A stretch of 12,868 nucleotides of DNA from Akkermansiaceae bacterium (lineage in GTDB: Bacteria; Verrucomicrobiota; Verrucomicrobiia; Verrucomicrobiales; Akkermansiaceae). This document shows positions 12,630 to 12,868 of this stretch, piece after piece (within the stretch, counting starts at the first letter, position 1; each line of letters starts with the position of its first letter). The position numbers were made by a program, and so were the translations under genes. Location of the stretch: assembly GCA_023300065.1 (NCBI GenBank), contig JALZWJ010000379.1, positions 1 through 12,868 on the forward strand, given 5' to 3'. Under the pieces are notes generated by a model that was not told the DNA's origin, searched no databases, and saw only the letters and a list, made by a program, of their open reading frames with translations.

Positions 12630-12868
12630 TCACTCCCGCTCCACATCACACCGCAAATCACGCACCGACCAAATCTCCCCCACCAGCCCCTCTTCGCCGT
12701 CAACAACAACTCCCGATGCACCACCCGATGCACCACCCGATGAACCATCCCGAGACGTCACATGAGAAATCGCCAAATCCAGAAAAAAAGACACCTCGAT
12801 ATTTGTCTGTCTCATTAAACGGGAGGAATCGACCGCAGACAGGCTCAGGACGACGAACACCCCAAAAT
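12630..12868 (-). CDS. C-terminal part of an unidentified protein, cut by window edge
   Basis: An open frame enters from the right edge and ends with TGA at 12630-12632. It gives about 79 residues ending in LRCDVERE. A GTG at 12858-12860 could be a start, but the frame is open beyond it, so the gene probably begins outside the window. The N-terminal part reads VFVVLSLSAVDSSRLM, a hydrophobic strand followed by helix-forming text; then comes a Gly/Ser/Ala linker (GGASGGASG) from the tandem repeat, and a tail GEIWSVRDLRC. Codon choice looks like the neighbouring genes. I do not recognise the family. The strand-plus-SSRL pattern loosely recalls the ends of verrucomicrobial prepilin-like cassette proteins, but this is a guess. 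Confidence 0.45.
   Translation of the reverse strand, partial: FGVFVVLSLSAVDSSRLMRQTNIEVSFFLDLAISHVTSRDGSSGGASGGASGVVVDGEEGLVGEIWSVRDLRCDVERE
12712..12747. repeat. 12-bp tandem repeat, three units
   Basis: CCCGATGCACCA occurs twice in a row (12712-12723, 12724-12735) and a third time with one change (CCCGATGAACCA, 12736-12747). A partial fourth start (CCCGA) follows at 12749. On the minus strand it encodes a GGAS-type linker within the partial gene. The unit length is a multiple of three, so changes in copy number would keep the frame. Confidence 0.8.

Noticed and set aside
1..12868. tRNA genes, CRISPR arrays, insertion sequences, attachment sites
   Set aside because: No cloverleaf-like sequence, spaced repeat series, transposase or integrase text was seen on either strand.

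Overview
The window looks like a chromosomal segment of a Verrucomicrobiota bacterium, probably class Verrucomicrobiae. This is an inference from three things: the style of the proteins, the short ProB, and the near absence of Shine-Dalgarno sequences in front of clear genes. No rRNA, tRNA, CRISPR array, integrase or insertion sequence was found. Nine complete genes lie on the minus strand, with a tenth running off the right edge. One complete gene lies on the plus strand.

Left end (1-612): there is no intact gene in about 600 bases. A short minus-strand fragment with RHS/YD-repeat signature runs off the left edge. Next comes a 26-nt palindromic element present twice (50-75 and 357-382), a perfect 10-bp hairpin (134-162), and a coding-like frame with no start codon. 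This is the accessory-looking, decayed part of the window.

613-3020: a membrane-anchored FHA-domain protein (+) converges on ilvD (-), the dihydroxy-acid dehydratase of branched-chain amino acid synthesis.

3126-7432 (minus): the order of transcription is a secreted 693-residue protein of unknown function, built from four similar modules; a MoxR-type AAA+ ATPase whose start overlaps the previous stop by one base (TAATG); and an exported protein with two thioredoxin folds. The secreted protein and MoxR are very probably translated together. The usual MoxR partners (DUF58, VWA, transglutaminase genes) are not seen here.

7494-9486 (minus): an M42-family metallo-aminopeptidase is followed after 13 nt by a two-TM Wzz-like chain-length-determinant protein.

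9550-12532 (minus): ptsN-like EIIA, argS and a short PUA-less proB form a tight run (gaps of 11 and 2 nt). This suggests one operon linking PTS-type regulation, arginyl-tRNA charging and the first step of proline synthesis. Beyond it, at 12630-12868, lies the C-terminal end of an unidentified protein with a 12-bp tandem repeat.

No convincing new multi-gene system is evident. The best leads are the MoxR/secreted-repeat-protein pair, the palindromic repeat family next to the RHS remnant, and the double-thioredoxin protein.
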